Numbered from the stretch's first letter, positions 1 through 9,155 are shown. The stretch: 64,000 nucleotides of DNA from Methanococcus voltae (GCF_017875395.1 NZ_JAGGMO010000005.1:105747-169746); one strand, 5' to 3'. A program made the numbers and translations. The notes: generated from the sequence alone by a model not told the origin.

Positions 1-75
1 TATGTAACCAGCTTCTACTAATTTTTCAGCGGTTGAAGGACCTACTCCTGGCAAATCAGTTAAATTATCACTCAT
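1..75 (-). CDS. radA: RadA recombinase, N-terminus only (runs off left edge)
   Basis: The 25 codons before the window edge read MSDNLTDLPGVGPSTAEKLV and then EAGYI. This is the start of the archaeal RadA N-terminal helix-hairpin-helix domain, which binds DNA; RadA forms the ATP-dependent filament for homologous strand exchange. The ATG at 75-73 follows a GGTGA site four bases upstream. The peptide agrees with the M. voltae RadA N-terminus as I remember it. The ATPase core with its Walker motifs lies outside the window. Confidence 0.93.
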   Translation of the reverse strand, partial: MSDNLTDLPGVGPSTAEKLVEAGYI

Positions 76-375
76 AAACTCACCTTTATTTTAACTTGTA
101 ATATATTGATAATTTGTGTATTCATTATATTCAAAGTATTTAATAGGTTTTAAAAATAGAACGATATCCATTAATTATTACCAAAATAAACGTTATTAAT
201 AATTATTTTGTTATTTTGTTATTTTATTATCATTAATCGTTTTTAATTAGTAATTGCTCTTTTCGATACACATTAAATTTATTATTTATATTATAGTATA
301 TTAACTAGTAATTTTTAATATCACTATTTCGAATGTGTATAATTTTTTTAAATAATATACGGTACAATTAATAAA

Positions 376-400
376 GATATAGAATATTAATCTCATATAT
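376..400 (+). repeat. Left direct repeat flanking structured element A
   Basis: GATAT is followed by AGAATATTAATCTCATATAT. The same sequence recurs at 495-520 with one inserted T and one T-to-C change. The pair brackets the GC-richer element at 401-494. Such flanks could be a target-site duplication, an attachment-site pair or part of the repeat unit itself. Confidence 0.7.
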
Positions 401-494
401 TAAACTCTCGAAGAGAGTTGTTACAGCCGTCCACCCATTGACAACGTAGTTGGCAAGCTATAAATCCCAGGATTTATTCAAAGGCAGTTGGGCA
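401..494 (+). repeat. Structured element, copy A (candidate ncRNA or small mobile element)
   Basis: This island can form three hairpins in a row. They are AACTCTC/GAGAGTT around GAA (403-419), TTG-A-CAAC/GTTG-G-CAA around GTA (438-456), and ATAAATC/GATTTAT around CCAG (460-477). GCCGTCCACCC lies before the second hairpin and GGCAGTTGGGC after the third. The second and third hairpins recur at 40721-40792 with compensatory changes and again, degraded and inverted, at 40530-40593. No reading frame is apparent. The strand is assigned only by comparison with copy C. Confidence 0.6.
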
Positions 495-520
495 GATATT
501 AGAATACTAATCTCATATAT
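495..520 (+). repeat. Right direct repeat flanking structured element A
   Basis: GATATT is followed by AGAATACTAATCTCATATAT, a near-perfect copy of 376-400. Its position immediately after the GGCAGTTGGGCA tail of the element suggests insertion or duplication. Confidence 0.7.
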
Positions 521-851
521 CGATATTGAATTATATATTATTTTGTAATTAATTATAATTGCAAATGGATATAAGTTCACAAAACTGTTTAAATTTATTT
601 AATTTATTTTAGGGTTTACTATGTACTTGTAAATCTAAATTTATTTATTTTTTGTAAATTTATTCAGTTTATAGATAGGTTGTATAGTATATATATTTTA
701 TTAATTAAAATAATGGGGCGACTAATAAATATAATCATAAATTGAAAAATTGAAAATAGAATAATTAAGCTAAATTTAAGCTAAATTTAAGTTAAAAATA
801 AAATAAATAATCTAGAGTAAAAATAGTAAAAAGTAAAAAAGTAGGTTGGAA

Positions 852-1235
852 TTAATAAAGTAATTCCATAGTTGCCGAATAAATATCTTCACCGCCAGAA
901 ACTAACGCGATTATTGCCAAACTTATTATGATAATACCCAAAATCAAAGATGGCAATTCTACAATAAAACCTTGTCTCCAGCTTATGTTGAAATATCTCT
1001 TATTAATATATATTGAAACAATGTAGCTAATAAAAATCCCTAAAGGAACGTAGGCGATTATAAGTCCAATAATATATTTAATAAGGGATACTTTAGTTAT
1101 ATTTGCTAAATCAGTGTCTATTTTAGCAAGTTTCACACCCAAATATGTAAGTACAATCTGCAATACCAAACCAATTAAAAATATAATGATTATAAAAACT
1201 GCCGAAAGACCTGCAATAATCTCAAAAGTATTCAC
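852..1235 (-). CDS. Small integral membrane protein, paralog 3 of 3
   Basis: A protein of about 127 residues, nearly all hydrophobic, with three to four predicted membrane spans. It shares a core with the two genes upstream: a YLGVKLAKID segment, a K-V-S-L-x-K stretch, a proline-glycine turn (VPLGIF), an IYINK-F segment and W-x-x-G-x-x-x-ELP before the last span. I start it at GTG 1235-1233 because GGTGA lies four bases before it; the longer frame from a TTG at 1253 has no such site. It is the most diverged of the three. I do not recognise the family; transport or an envelope role would be guesswork. Confidence 0.7.
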   Translation of the reverse strand: MNTFEIIAGLSAVFIIIIFLIGLVLQIVLTYLGVKLAKIDTDLANITKVSLIKYIIGLIIAYVPLGIFISYIVSIYINKRYFNISWRQGFIVELPSLILGIIIISLAIIALVSGGEDIYSATMELLY

Positions 1236-1536
1236 AATTTCACCAAACAACAATATAATAATGTATATTATATTATAACGACATATTGATTATATCTGCA
1301 TATCAAACCTATATTGAAATATGCGTCAATAAATTAAATTCAATGACCCAATAAATAATAATTAGTAAATATATAATCTAATAATATCAATTGTACTAAT
1401 TTTATAATATAATATATCATAAATTATATACTTTTTCATAATATAATATAAAAAAATTAGTTCATCAAGGTTTTTCTAAAAATTAAAAATTAAAAACTTA
1501 AAAATTAAAAATTAAAAAATATAATATGTAGAAATT
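1236..1536. other. Intergenic region between tandem membrane genes
   Basis: About 300 bases of AT-rich sequence between paralogs 2 and 3, with runs of the form AAAATTAAAAATT near 1480-1520. I see no reading frame with a ribosome binding site and no structured island. Confidence 0.5.
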
Positions 1537-1914
1537 TTAATATGCGAATGCAATAAATGAAAATATCATCATTAGCATGAAAAATAATCCGATTACTAAT
1601 CCTAATACTAACAATGGTAATTCAATTAATAAACCATTTTTCCAATCAGTGTCAAAGAATGTTTTGTTTATATAAATCGCTACTAAGAAAGCGAGTATAA
1701 ATCCAAATGGAAGCAAACCTAATATTGTACTAGTCACTGCCTTATATGATGAAACTTTTAAAATTTCAATGAATTCAGAGTCTATTTTAACAATTTTTAA
1801 ACCGATATATGTGTTTATGAGTTCTAAAATTAATCCAATAATAAAAGCAAAAATTATAATTGCAAAAACTCCTAGTCCTAAAAATCCTAGTCCTAACATT
1901 GCATTTGAGTGCAT
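1537..1914 (-). CDS. Small integral membrane protein, paralog 2 of 3
   Basis: A protein of about 125 residues that is mostly membrane-spanning. Its core NTYIGLKIVKIDSEF-x-EILKV, the LPFG turn, the IYINKTFF-TDW motif and LLIELPLLVL are nearly the same as in the gene at 2128-2484. The GTG at 1923 is more likely part of the ribosome binding site (GGTGA, five bases before ATG 1914), so I start at that ATG. All three paralogs lie on the same strand with 200-300 base gaps. The function is unknown. Confidence 0.72.
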   Translation of the reverse strand: MHSNAMLGLGFLGLGVFAIIIFAFIIGLILELINTYIGLKIVKIDSEFIEILKVSSYKAVTSTILGLLPFGFILAFLVAIYINKTFFDTDWKNGLLIELPLLVLGLVIGLFFMLMMIFSFIAFAY

Positions 1915-2127
1915 TTTGTTCACCGTGTAAATTTTTTTCGTAAATTTATGAATATATTTTTTTAATTATTTTTTAATTATTTTTTAAGTAGTATCGTACT
2001 TATTTTCATAATTATAATTATGTTAGTAGTTGATACTATTAAGCCATTTGCATAATTTTAAAAAAGTATAATTTAATTATTTAATTATTAGTTATTTAGT
2101 TATTTAACTATTTAATTAAATAATTAT

Positions 2128-2484
2128 CTAGTTAAAATTTGCAGATATTAATAGTATTGCAAGTAACATGCTGAATATAAATACTATTATTTGTAAAATT
2201 ATTAACGGTAATTCTATTAATATACCTTTATTCCAGTCTGTATTGAAATAAGTCTTGTTTACAAATATTGATGCGATTAATGCTATAATGCTACCAAATG
2301 GTAACAATTTTAAAACTGTAATCAATATTGCTTTGTACAATGAAACTTTTAAAATTTCTTTAAATTCTGATTCTATTTTAGCAAGTTTTAAACCGATATA
2401 TGTGCTTATAACTTCCAATACGAAAATTACAATTATAGCTATTAAAGGCACCATAAGACCGAGTGTCAATATTTTAGTAAACAT
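2128..2484 (-). CDS. Small integral membrane protein, paralog 1 of 3
   Basis: 118 residues with several hydrophobic spans. It is the first gene of a tandem trio in transcription order, with GGTGA four bases before the ATG. Shared residues with its neighbours include TYIGLKLAKIESEFKEILKV, LPFGSI, IFVNKTYFNTDW and ILIELPLI. The conserved acidic and lysine positions between spans suggest selection on the protein. Tandem duplication is the simplest origin. I do not recognise the family. Confidence 0.72.
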   Translation of the reverse strand: MFTKILTLGLMVPLIAIIVIFVLEVISTYIGLKLAKIESEFKEILKVSLYKAILITVLKLLPFGSIIALIASIFVNKTYFNTDWNKGILIELPLIILQIIVFIFSMLLAILLISANFN

Positions 2485-2698
2485 TATTTCACCGTGTAAA
2501 TTTTTGTTGCGTATTTTGTTGCGTAAATTGCATATGAATAGTAAAATTGATTATAAATTTATTTATGCAATTATAAATTAGATATAATATAATAAAATTA
2601 TACAAAATAATATATATAATTGTCTGAAATAACGGATATTAAAACAATTTGTATAAAACGATTAAAAAACAGTTCAAAAACATAAATAAGGCGATAAT

Positions 2699-3286
2699 TT
2701 GATCAAAGATGAAGAATTTATTAGAAATGACGGCGTACCGATAACAAAAGAAGAAATCAGAGCTTTGAGCTTATCAAAGCTAAATTTAACACATGATGAT
2801 GTGGTAATAGACATAGGATGCGGTAGTGGAGGAATGACTGTAGAAATGGCTAAGATAGCTAAAAAAGCTTACGCAATTGACAGTAGTGAAGATGCAGTTA
2901 ATACGGCAAAAGCAAACTTGGAAAAATTTAATGTTACAAACTGCGAACTAATATCTGGAGATGCAAAAGAAGAATTGGAAAAAGTATTAAAAGAATTAAA
3001 AGAATCGAATGAATTAAACCAATTGCTTTCAGAAAATTTAAAGATATTTATTGGCGGTACCCAAAATATTGAGGAGATTTTGAAAATAGCTAATGAATAC
3101 GGCGTAAAAACAATTGTTTCAAATACCATTGTAGTAAATACTGGTTTAACAATTGCTGAAATTTTAGAAAACTATGGTTATGAGATTGATTTGATAACTA
3201 TGAATGTTTCCTACGGTAGAAAGATAAAATCAGGATATATGATGATTGCAAGAAACCCAATTACCATTGTAACTGCTAAAAAGTAA
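2699..3286 (+). CDS. cbiT: Probable cobalt-precorrin-6B C15-methyltransferase (decarboxylating)
   Basis: CbiT methylates C15 and decarboxylates the C12 acetate of the corrin ring using S-adenosylmethionine in anaerobic cobamide synthesis, in the cytoplasm. The 195 residues match a CbiT-like class I methyltransferase. They begin DEEFIRNDGVPITKEEIRAL, followed by the SAM-binding loop DIGCGSGGMT (about 42-51), an acidic residue after YAID, and the IGGT motif near 118. The start is TTG, preceded by AAGG; the next in-frame ATG would remove the conserved N-terminus. cobS lies in this window but 41 kb away. Confidence 0.85.
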   Translation: MIKDEEFIRNDGVPITKEEIRALSLSKLNLTHDDVVIDIGCGSGGMTVEMAKIAKKAYAIDSSEDAVNTAKANLEKFNVTNCELISGDAKEELEKVLKELKESNELNQLLSENLKIFIGGTQNIEEILKIANEYGVKTIVSNTIVVNTGLTIAEILENYGYEIDLITMNVSYGRKIKSGYMMIARNPITIVTAKK

Positions 3287-3444
3287 AATATTGAAAAATA
3301 TTAAAAAATTATAAGGGGTAAATAATTAAATTATTATTATTATTATTATATTTTTATTATATTTCCATATTATTTTTATTATATTGCCATTAATATATTA
3401 TTAGACTAATGTATCATTATTAGATTAGTGCTAGTGATTATTTA

Positions 3445-3813
3445 TTAATCATATTTACCTACAAGAGCTATTTTATAGCCCGTAGATTGAACAACCTTTA
3501 ATAAGGTATCTATTCTAGGTTTGTATTCTTTATCGGACTTAAGACGATGAGCAATTGAAAAAGATATACCATTTTCCTTAGATAAACAATAAGTAGATTT
3601 ATCTTTTAAAATTTCACCGAATTCCTCCTTAAAACCTTGAAAATCATCTATCACAAATATTTCGCATATTTCAGAATAGATTTCTGAATTTATGGACTTA
3701 TTTGATTTTAAGAGATTATTTTTTGTATTTTTTAATTCATCACATTCTTTTTTATTTTTTATGATATTATTTTGCTTATTTTTATTTTTCGTGAGATTTT
3801 TAATGATATACAC
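3445..3813 (-). CDS. XRE-like DNA-binding protein, solitary
   Basis: A 122-residue protein whose last 45 residues resemble an XRE/HigA-type helix-turn-helix: LSKENGISFSIAHRLKS, then YKPRIDTLLKVVQSTGYKIAL. The first 35 residues are lysine and asparagine rich and likely disordered. The start is uncertain: GTG 3813 overlaps a GGGGGTG stretch that would normally be the ribosome binding site, and no other start lies close by. No toxin-like gene adjoins it; the neighbours are cbiT (convergent) and a NreA-type gene (divergent). Antitoxin is therefore only one possible role, and a simple regulator is as likely. Confidence 0.6.
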   Translation of the reverse strand: MYIIKNLTKNKNKQNNIIKNKKECDELKNTKNNLLKSNKSINSEIYSEICEIFVIDDFQGFKEEFGEILKDKSTYCLSKENGISFSIAHRLKSDKEYKPRIDTLLKVVQSTGYKIALVGKYD

Positions 3814-4012
3814 CCCCTGAGAGAAATTAATGAGTGTATTTTAAGTATATTTAGTATATTTGATATATTTCAATTTATTTATGGGATAAATAGGCATTTG
3901 AATTCAGTAAAAGCCTCATATATATTAAATTCCGAAGACTCTTTATAGTTTTCTATATATAATATCATAAAGAAATATAATTGAATAAATTAGTAATCAA
4001 TAACGTAACAAA

Positions 4013-5329
4013 GTGATATTTTTGAGTCATGTGTGTTCAATATGTAAGGGTAGGAAGAATTTATGTGGTAGAAGTAAATGTTTAATTCTTCAAAAATTCA
4101 GAATTTCCAAAAAATTCAAAGGATTGATAGAAAAAAAAGAATTCTTTGGAGCTTCACCACCTAGTTTGTTCGTTGGTGAGTATGGATACCCAAAAGTACG
4201 TATAGGCCCCATGTTGCCTACCTTTGGAGATGTTGAACAAGCTAACGAATTATTAAATGAAACAGTTAATGAAACAGTCAATAAAAACACGGAATTTGAT
4301 ATTGGTAAACTTGAAAATCCTAAAAACTGGACAAATAGCTCTATTGAAGAAATTATGCACTATAGGTCAATGTTAGTTATGGGGGAAACTAAATCAAATG
4401 TTAAAGTCGAAAATAATTATAGAGATGCTAATTTACCAACGTCTACCAGATATATTGAGAATATACAAGAAATTGCTATGTCAATAAAACCCGTAGATAG
4501 TGAGATGAAATTACTTAAAAATCCAAAAATGGTTTTGGGTATGAACTCCTACACATCACCTATGGGTGCAAAAGAAAATCTTTTAAAATTTGATATTGCA
4601 GAAAACCCTAAAATTCCAAAAAAGACTGATAGCGTAGTAAATGATGAAATAAAATCATTAGAAGGCGTTATGAGTCTTTATAATTCAGGATTTGATGAAT
4701 ACTACATAATAAAACTTTTATCTACGGGGCTAATGGGGATAGATAAAAGAATTGTACCCACAAAATGGAGTATAACCGCTGTTCAAGATATGATTGGCAA
4801 AGAAATACGGAAAGAAGTTATAGGTTACAACGTAGTTAATAATTACGAATTGTATCACGCTACTTTATTGGGTAATCGGTATTTTATATTATTAATGCCT
4901 GATTTATACGCCTTTGAGGCCATGGAAGTATGGTTAAAAGGTTCTTTGTATGGTAGAGTAGCAGAATATCACGTTCTCGGAGATTACGAAGGTATTAAAG
5001 GCTTAAAAGGCTATGTAAAAGAAACTGCGGGCGCGTTCCATGCTTCGCGATTGAGTATTATGGAGCATCTTCAAAAAAGAAAAAAACAGGCTAAAATCGT
5101 TGTAATACGTGAAATTACGCCTGATTATTATGCGCCTGTTGGAGTTTGGCAAATCCGTCAAGGGGTTAAACTTGCAATGGATACTAAAAAAATTGGCGAG
5201 TTTGATACATTAAAATCGGCAATTTCTGGTTTAGAACAGCATTTGATAGTTCCTGTTGAAAAATACGTTGAAAAAAGTAAAATATTAAAAATAACTAATA
5301 GACAAACTTTATTGGAGCAATATTTCTAA
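4013..5329 (+). CDS. nreA: NreA-type archaeal DNA repair protein with zinc finger and PIP box
   Basis: The family is linked to DNA damage repair and binds the sliding clamp in other archaea. Here the N-terminus holds a four-cysteine zinc motif (C-x2-C-x6-C-x4-C, residues 8-23), followed by the family block ASPPSLFVGEYGYPKVRIGP. The C-terminus ends QTLLEQYF, a PCNA-interacting motif of the Q-x-x-L-x-x-aromatic-aromatic type. The start is GTG 4013; TTG 4022 is an alternative because GTGAT before it could be the ribosome binding site. The length of 438 residues fits the family. The gene is transcribed alone. Confidence 0.82.
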   Translation: MIFLSHVCSICKGRKNLCGRSKCLILQKFRISKKFKGLIEKKEFFGASPPSLFVGEYGYPKVRIGPMLPTFGDVEQANELLNETVNETVNKNTEFDIGKLENPKNWTNSSIEEIMHYRSMLVMGETKSNVKVENNYRDANLPTSTRYIENIQEIAMSIKPVDSEMKLLKNPKMVLGMNSYTSPMGAKENLLKFDIAENPKIPKKTDSVVNDEIKSLEGVMSLYNSGFDEYYIIKLLSTGLMGIDKRIVPTKWSITAVQDMIGKEIRKEVIGYNVVNNYELYHATLLGNRYFILLMPDLYAFEAMEVWLKGSLYGRVAEYHVLGDYEGIKGLKGYVKETAGAFHASRLSIMEHLQKRKKQAKIVVIREITPDYYAPVGVWQIRQGVKLAMDTKKIGEFDTLKSAISGLEQHLIVPVEKYVEKSKILKITNRQTLLEQYF

Positions 5330-5392
5330 TTATTTAATTTTTATTTTTAATTCCAAGATATAATTTCTAATTTAATATATTAGTTTCTAATT

Positions 5393-5662
5393 TTAATATC
5401 TCCAATATTTTATGAAACTTCCTTTATCTTTGACATTTAAAATTAATTTGCAACCTTCAGTCCATTCGTTTGATTCAGTTCTTATAAAAACAATGTCATC
5501 AAACACGTTTTCTATTTCAGATTTTTCGATGTCCACGATTTCTCCGGCATCGACCCAAGATCCTGAGATTTTTGCAAGGCTTTTTTTATCGAGCAAGCTT
5601 TCGGCGTCTATCTTTGTTAAATCGCTCAATCTATCAATTTTTTGAATTCTTTTTACCTTCAT
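5393..5662 (-). CDS. Small conserved-looking protein of unknown function
   Basis: 89 residues, charged and soluble. It contains ISGSWVDAGEIVDIE in the middle and a TEGCKLILNVKDKGSFIKYW end, which looks like a small beta-rich domain. I start at ATG 5662 because GGTGGG lies four bases before it; the upstream ATG at 5674 overlaps that site. It is followed by ftsY on the same strand after about 185 bases upstream. I do not recognise the family. Confidence 0.6.
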   Translation of the reverse strand: MKVKRIQKIDRLSDLTKIDAESLLDKKSLAKISGSWVDAGEIVDIEKSEIENVFDDIVFIRTESNEWTEGCKLILNVKDKGSFIKYWRY

Positions 5663-5860
5663 GTTACCCACCATATATTATGTTATATATGCACAATTAA
5701 CATTACTAAACTATTTTAAATTTAAAGTATTAAAAGTTACTCATTTTAATCGAGGATAATAGTACTTTTATAGAATATATAAAAAATAAAAATAATATAA
5801 TACTGAAATATTAAAAATACTAAAATATTAAAATAAAACGTAAAAAAAGTATAATGGAAT

Positions 5861-7063
5861 TTAAAATTCTCTTTCAACGGATAATTTTTCTTCATTTTCA
5901 GAGAATAATTTATTTACCATCCAATCGACATCAAATTCTTGTAAATCGGAATATCTTTGACCTACACCCATATATAATATAGGTTTTCCTATAGAATGAG
6001 CAATTGATAAAGCCGCCCCACCTTTTGCATCTGCGTCTGTTTTGGTTAAAATTGCTCCGTCGATAGTAACTGCATTGTTAAATTCTTCTGCCTGAGTTAT
6101 TGCATCGTTACCTGCTAATGAATCGCCCACAAATACGACTAAATCTGGTTTTGTTACTCTAACAACTTTTTTGATTTCCGACATTAAATTTATGTTGGTT
6201 GTTTGCCTGCCTGCGGTATCTGCAAGTACTACGTCAACTTTTTTAGCTTTTGCGTGCTGTATTGCATCAAAAATAACTGCTGCACTGTCTGCGCCTTTTT
6301 GATGTTTTATAACCTTAACTTCAAGATTGTTTGCGTGCTCTTCGAGTTGGTCTATTGCCCCAGCTCTAAAAGTGTCCCCTGCTGCCATTACTACGCTATG
6401 ACCGTTTTCTTTTAATTTATAAGCTAATTTGGATATTGAGGTAGTTTTTCCAGTCCCATTTATTCCTAAAAATATGATTACGGCAGGTTCGCCTTCTTTA
6501 TTTTTATTTTGGATTAATTGCTCAATATCAATTTTTTCCTGTGCCAATATATTTCTAATTGAGCTCTTAAGTGCATTTTCAATGATTTCTTCAGGTTTGT
6601 CATCACTTGTAATTTTTAAGCCAATTAATCTTTCTTTTAAAGATTCGATTATACTTTCAACAGTGTCGTATGCTACGTCTGCTTCCAATAGTTCTAACTC
6701 TAATTCTTCCAATATTTCCTCAATATCGTCTTCAGTAAGGACTACTTCTTTACTTAAAACTTTTTTAATGCTTTTTGTAATTTTAAATTTATCTAAAAAC
6801 CCTACTTTTGTTTTTTCAAATTTTCCTAAAACGTTTTCATCACTTACATCTATTTTGGAATTTTCATCTAATTCAGTTACTTCGGTTACTTCGGTTTTAA
6901 TTTGATTTATTTCGTTTTTGGTTTCTTCGTTTATTTCTTCATCGATTTGTTTTTCGTTGATGACTGGTTTAACTTCTTCATCTACAGCTTCGCCTTTTTT
7001 GTAGATTTTGTTGGACAATTTATTCATGGTGTTTGTTAATTTTGACTTAAGGCTTCCAAACAT
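5861..7063 (-). CDS. ftsY: Signal recognition particle receptor FtsY
   Basis: FtsY is the SRP receptor GTPase that delivers ribosome-nascent chain complexes to the membrane translocon. Residues 1-95 form an acidic, lysine-mixed A region. A helical N domain follows (about 95-180), then the G domain with P-loop GINGTGKTT (200-208), [11 protein letters not shown] (230-240), DTAGRQ (282-287) and [10 protein letters not shown] (340-349), and the closing [13 protein letters not shown]. The length of 400 residues and domain order are normal for an archaeal FtsY. GGTGA precedes the ATG. The gene is transcribed away from nop5. Confidence 0.96.
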   Translation of the reverse strand: MFGSLKSKLTNTMNKLSNKIYKKGEAVDEEVKPVINEKQIDEEINEETKNEINQIKTEVTEVTELDENSKIDVSDENVLGKFEKTKVGFLDKFKITKSIKKVLSKEVVLTEDDIEEILEELELELLEADVAYDTVESIIESLKERLIGLKITSDDKPEEIIENALKSSIRNILAQEKIDIEQLIQNKNKEGEPAVIIFLGINGTGKTTSISKLAYKLKENGHSVVMAAGDTFRAGAIDQLEEHANNLEVKVIKHQKGADSAAVIFDAIQHAKAKKVDVVLADTAGRQTTNINLMSEIKKVVRVTKPDLVVFVGDSLAGNDAITQAEEFNNAVTIDGAILTKTDADAKGGAALSIAHSIGKPILYMGVGQRYSDLQEFDVDWMVNKLFSENEEKLSVEREF

Positions 7064-7440
7064 TTATTTCACCAAATTTTAATCGATTTATTAATTTATT
7101 AATTTATTAAAAATTTATTAATTTATCGATATTTGTTGTTTGTTGTTACGATAATGTTACACACTAATTATTATATATTACTTTGTTATTCACTACCTTA
7201 TTATTCACTAGTTTGCTATTCCAAATTGTATATAATATACTTGCGTACATATTTTTATATACTCGATTTCTATATATTAGAGAGTTATAGATATAAAATA
7301 AATTATTATCATAATCATTATTGTTATCACTAATAATTAGGGTAATTCATCAATTTTATCAATAATTATTTTAATTTTATTAAAAAGGAATTATTAATTA
7401 TTAACTATTAATATTAATCAGGATTATAACGGTGATTATA
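7064..7440. other. Divergent promoter region between ftsY and nop5
   Basis: 377 AT-rich bases separating two divergent genes. A TATA-like TTTTTATATAC near 7251-7261 could serve nop5, which would give a long leader. The reading frame across 7133-7333 has no plausible ribosome binding site and biased tyrosine-rich content, so I do not call it. Confidence 0.5.
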
Positions 7441-9045
7441 ATGCTTAGCGCAATTTTAGTACCATACGGTATTTTTGTAATTAAAAAAGACGAAAGCGAA
7501 ACAGATGAAACACAAAGTATTGAGAATCTTACTAAAAACATTGTTTACTTTAAAAAATTTGATGAAGAAGACATTCCATCAATTATGTATGAATTAAGGC
7601 AAGATGCTAACGAAAAAAAGGCAGAATTAAAACAAGCTTTAATCGAAGAAATTACAGAACTTAAAAATAAAGAAGCTGAAGAAAGCGAAGAAAGCGAAGA
7701 AGCTGAAGGAATAGAACCTATCGACATTGCTGTTGAAGAATTAGAAACCATTAGCTTTGAAGCTTCAAAAATTAGACCTGAAAACGACGCTATGAGAAGT
7801 GTTATGTATGAATTAGGTTTAGAATACGGCGTATTCGAAGATTTGGAAGACGATTTCTTAAATAAAATGAATGAATGGACCGTTCAATATACTAAAATGA
7901 TGATGAAAAGAAGTTCACAGGCAAAAGATAAATTAATCGTGCAAACCGTTAACGCTTTGGACAACCTTGATGAGACCTTAAACTTATTTTCAGAAAGATT
8001 AAGAGAATGGTACTCATTGTACTTCCCAGAAATGGACAATATTGTTAAAAAACAAGACGCGTACGTACAATTAGTTTCAGAATACGGATTCAGAGAAAAT
8101 TACACCAGAACTAGATTAAAAGAAGAGATGCCTCAAAACTTAGCAAGAACTTTATCCTTAGCAGCTAAAAAATCTATGGGTGCTGAAATCTCGGAAGTAG
8201 ATTTACAGATTATAAAAAGCCTTGCTAATGAAATACACAATTTATACAAGTACAGAGAAGAATTACAGGCTTACTTAGAAGTTTCCATGACTGAAGTTGC
8301 GCCTAACTTGACAAAAATTGCAGGACCTTCAATCGGTGCAAGACTTATAAGCCTTGCAGGCGGTATGGACAGACTTTCAATATTACCGGGTTCAACGATA
8401 CAAGTTATCGGTGCTGAAAAAGCTTTATTTGCACACTTAAGAGAAAGAGCAGACTCTCCAAAACACGGTATTATATTCCAACACCCTTACATACAAGGTG
8501 CTACAGGTTGGACACGTGGTAAAATATCAAGAGCAATTGCTTGTAAAATGTCCATTGCAATTAAAGCAGATATGAGCGGAAATTACATTGCAGACACCTT
8601 ATCAGAACAAATCGACAAAAAAGTAGCAGATATTAAAGTTAAATTCCCAAAACCACCAGTTAAAAAGAAATCCAAAAGACCACAAGGTAAAGGAAGACCA
8701 AGTAGACCTGGAAAACCAGGTGCAGGAAAACCTCAAAGAAGAGACGGTAGAAACGACGACAGAAGAAGGGACGATAAAAAAAGAGATGGTAGAAGAGATA
8801 GTAGGGTAGACGGTAGAAGAGACGATAGGGATAGTAGAGATAATAGGGGAAAAGACAATAAAGGCAGAAGAGACGGTAGAAACGACGACAGAAGAAACGA
8901 GAAAAGTAGTAAACCTACTAGAGATGGAAAAAGTAGAGATAGTAAACCTAACAACGCAAACAAAGGCGGTAAAGCAGGTAAAGGCGAAAAACGTAAAGTT
9001 GAAAGAGTTGTTATTGGAAAAACGTCTTCAAAAATTAACAAATAA
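7441..9045 (+). CDS. nop5: Box C/D RNP scaffold protein Nop5 with long basic tail
   Basis: Nop5 bridges L7Ae-bound guide RNA and fibrillarin in the complex that 2'-O-methylates rRNA. The ATG at 7441 follows GGTGAT. The N-terminal domain is followed by a coiled-coil region (about 160-290) and the Nop RNA-binding core, with IAGPSIGARLISLAGG and GIIFQHPYIQ. After DIKVKFPKPP (about residue 405) the last 125 residues are low complexity: repeated R-R-D-G-R, D-D-R-R and K-D lysine/arginine/aspartate blocks and glycines, then RKVERVVIGKTSSKINK. Basic tails occur in this family, but this one is unusually long and repetitive. flpA follows, as is usual in archaea. Confidence 0.93.
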   Translation: MLSAILVPYGIFVIKKDESETDETQSIENLTKNIVYFKKFDEEDIPSIMYELRQDANEKKAELKQALIEEITELKNKEAEESEESEEAEGIEPIDIAVEELETISFEASKIRPENDAMRSVMYELGLEYGVFEDLEDDFLNKMNEWTVQYTKMMMKRSSQAKDKLIVQTVNALDNLDETLNLFSERLREWYSLYFPEMDNIVKKQDAYVQLVSEYGFRENYTRTRLKEEMPQNLARTLSLAAKKSMGAEISEVDLQIIKSLANEIHNLYKYREELQAYLEVSMTEVAPNLTKIAGPSIGARLISLAGGMDRLSILPGSTIQVIGAEKALFAHLRERADSPKHGIIFQHPYIQGATGWTRGKISRAIACKMSIAIKADMSGNYIADTLSEQIDKKVADIKVKFPKPPVKKKSKRPQGKGRPSRPGKPGAGKPQRRDGRNDDRRRDDKKRDGRRDSRVDGRRDDRDSRDNRGKDNKGRRDGRNDDRRNEKSSKPTRDGKSRDSKPNNANKGGKAGKGEKRKVERVVIGKTSSKINK

Positions 9046-9155
9046 TAAAAATAATAATAAAAATAAAACTTAAACGTTAAAGAAAAGCTAAAAAATATTA
9101 AATTAATAAATACAAATAATTTTATTAATTTTTAAATGATTTAATCGGTGGTCAT

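Larger units (their letters stand above)
76..851. other. Intergenic region with one structured element
   Basis: This 776-base stretch has no convincing reading frame. It is strongly AT-rich except for a GC-richer island at 401-494, which is bracketed by near-identical direct repeats and annotated separately. The part next to radA should carry the radA promoter, but many AT-rich matches prevent a firm TATA call. Confidence 0.6.

Noticed and set aside
376..520. Possible CRISPR array from the two 25-base direct repeats
   Set aside because: Only two repeats about 95 bases apart, far longer than a spacer. The interval folds into hairpins and recurs elsewhere, unlike a spacer.
7133..7333. 66-codon plus-strand frame between ftsY and nop5
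   Set aside because: No ribosome binding site, tyrosine and isoleucine rich through AT bias, and it fills a divergent promoter region.
8733..9041. 102-codon leucine/serine-rich frame opposite the Nop5 tail
   Set aside because: Mirror image of the arginine/aspartate repeat tail; a membrane protein appearance caused only by complementarity.
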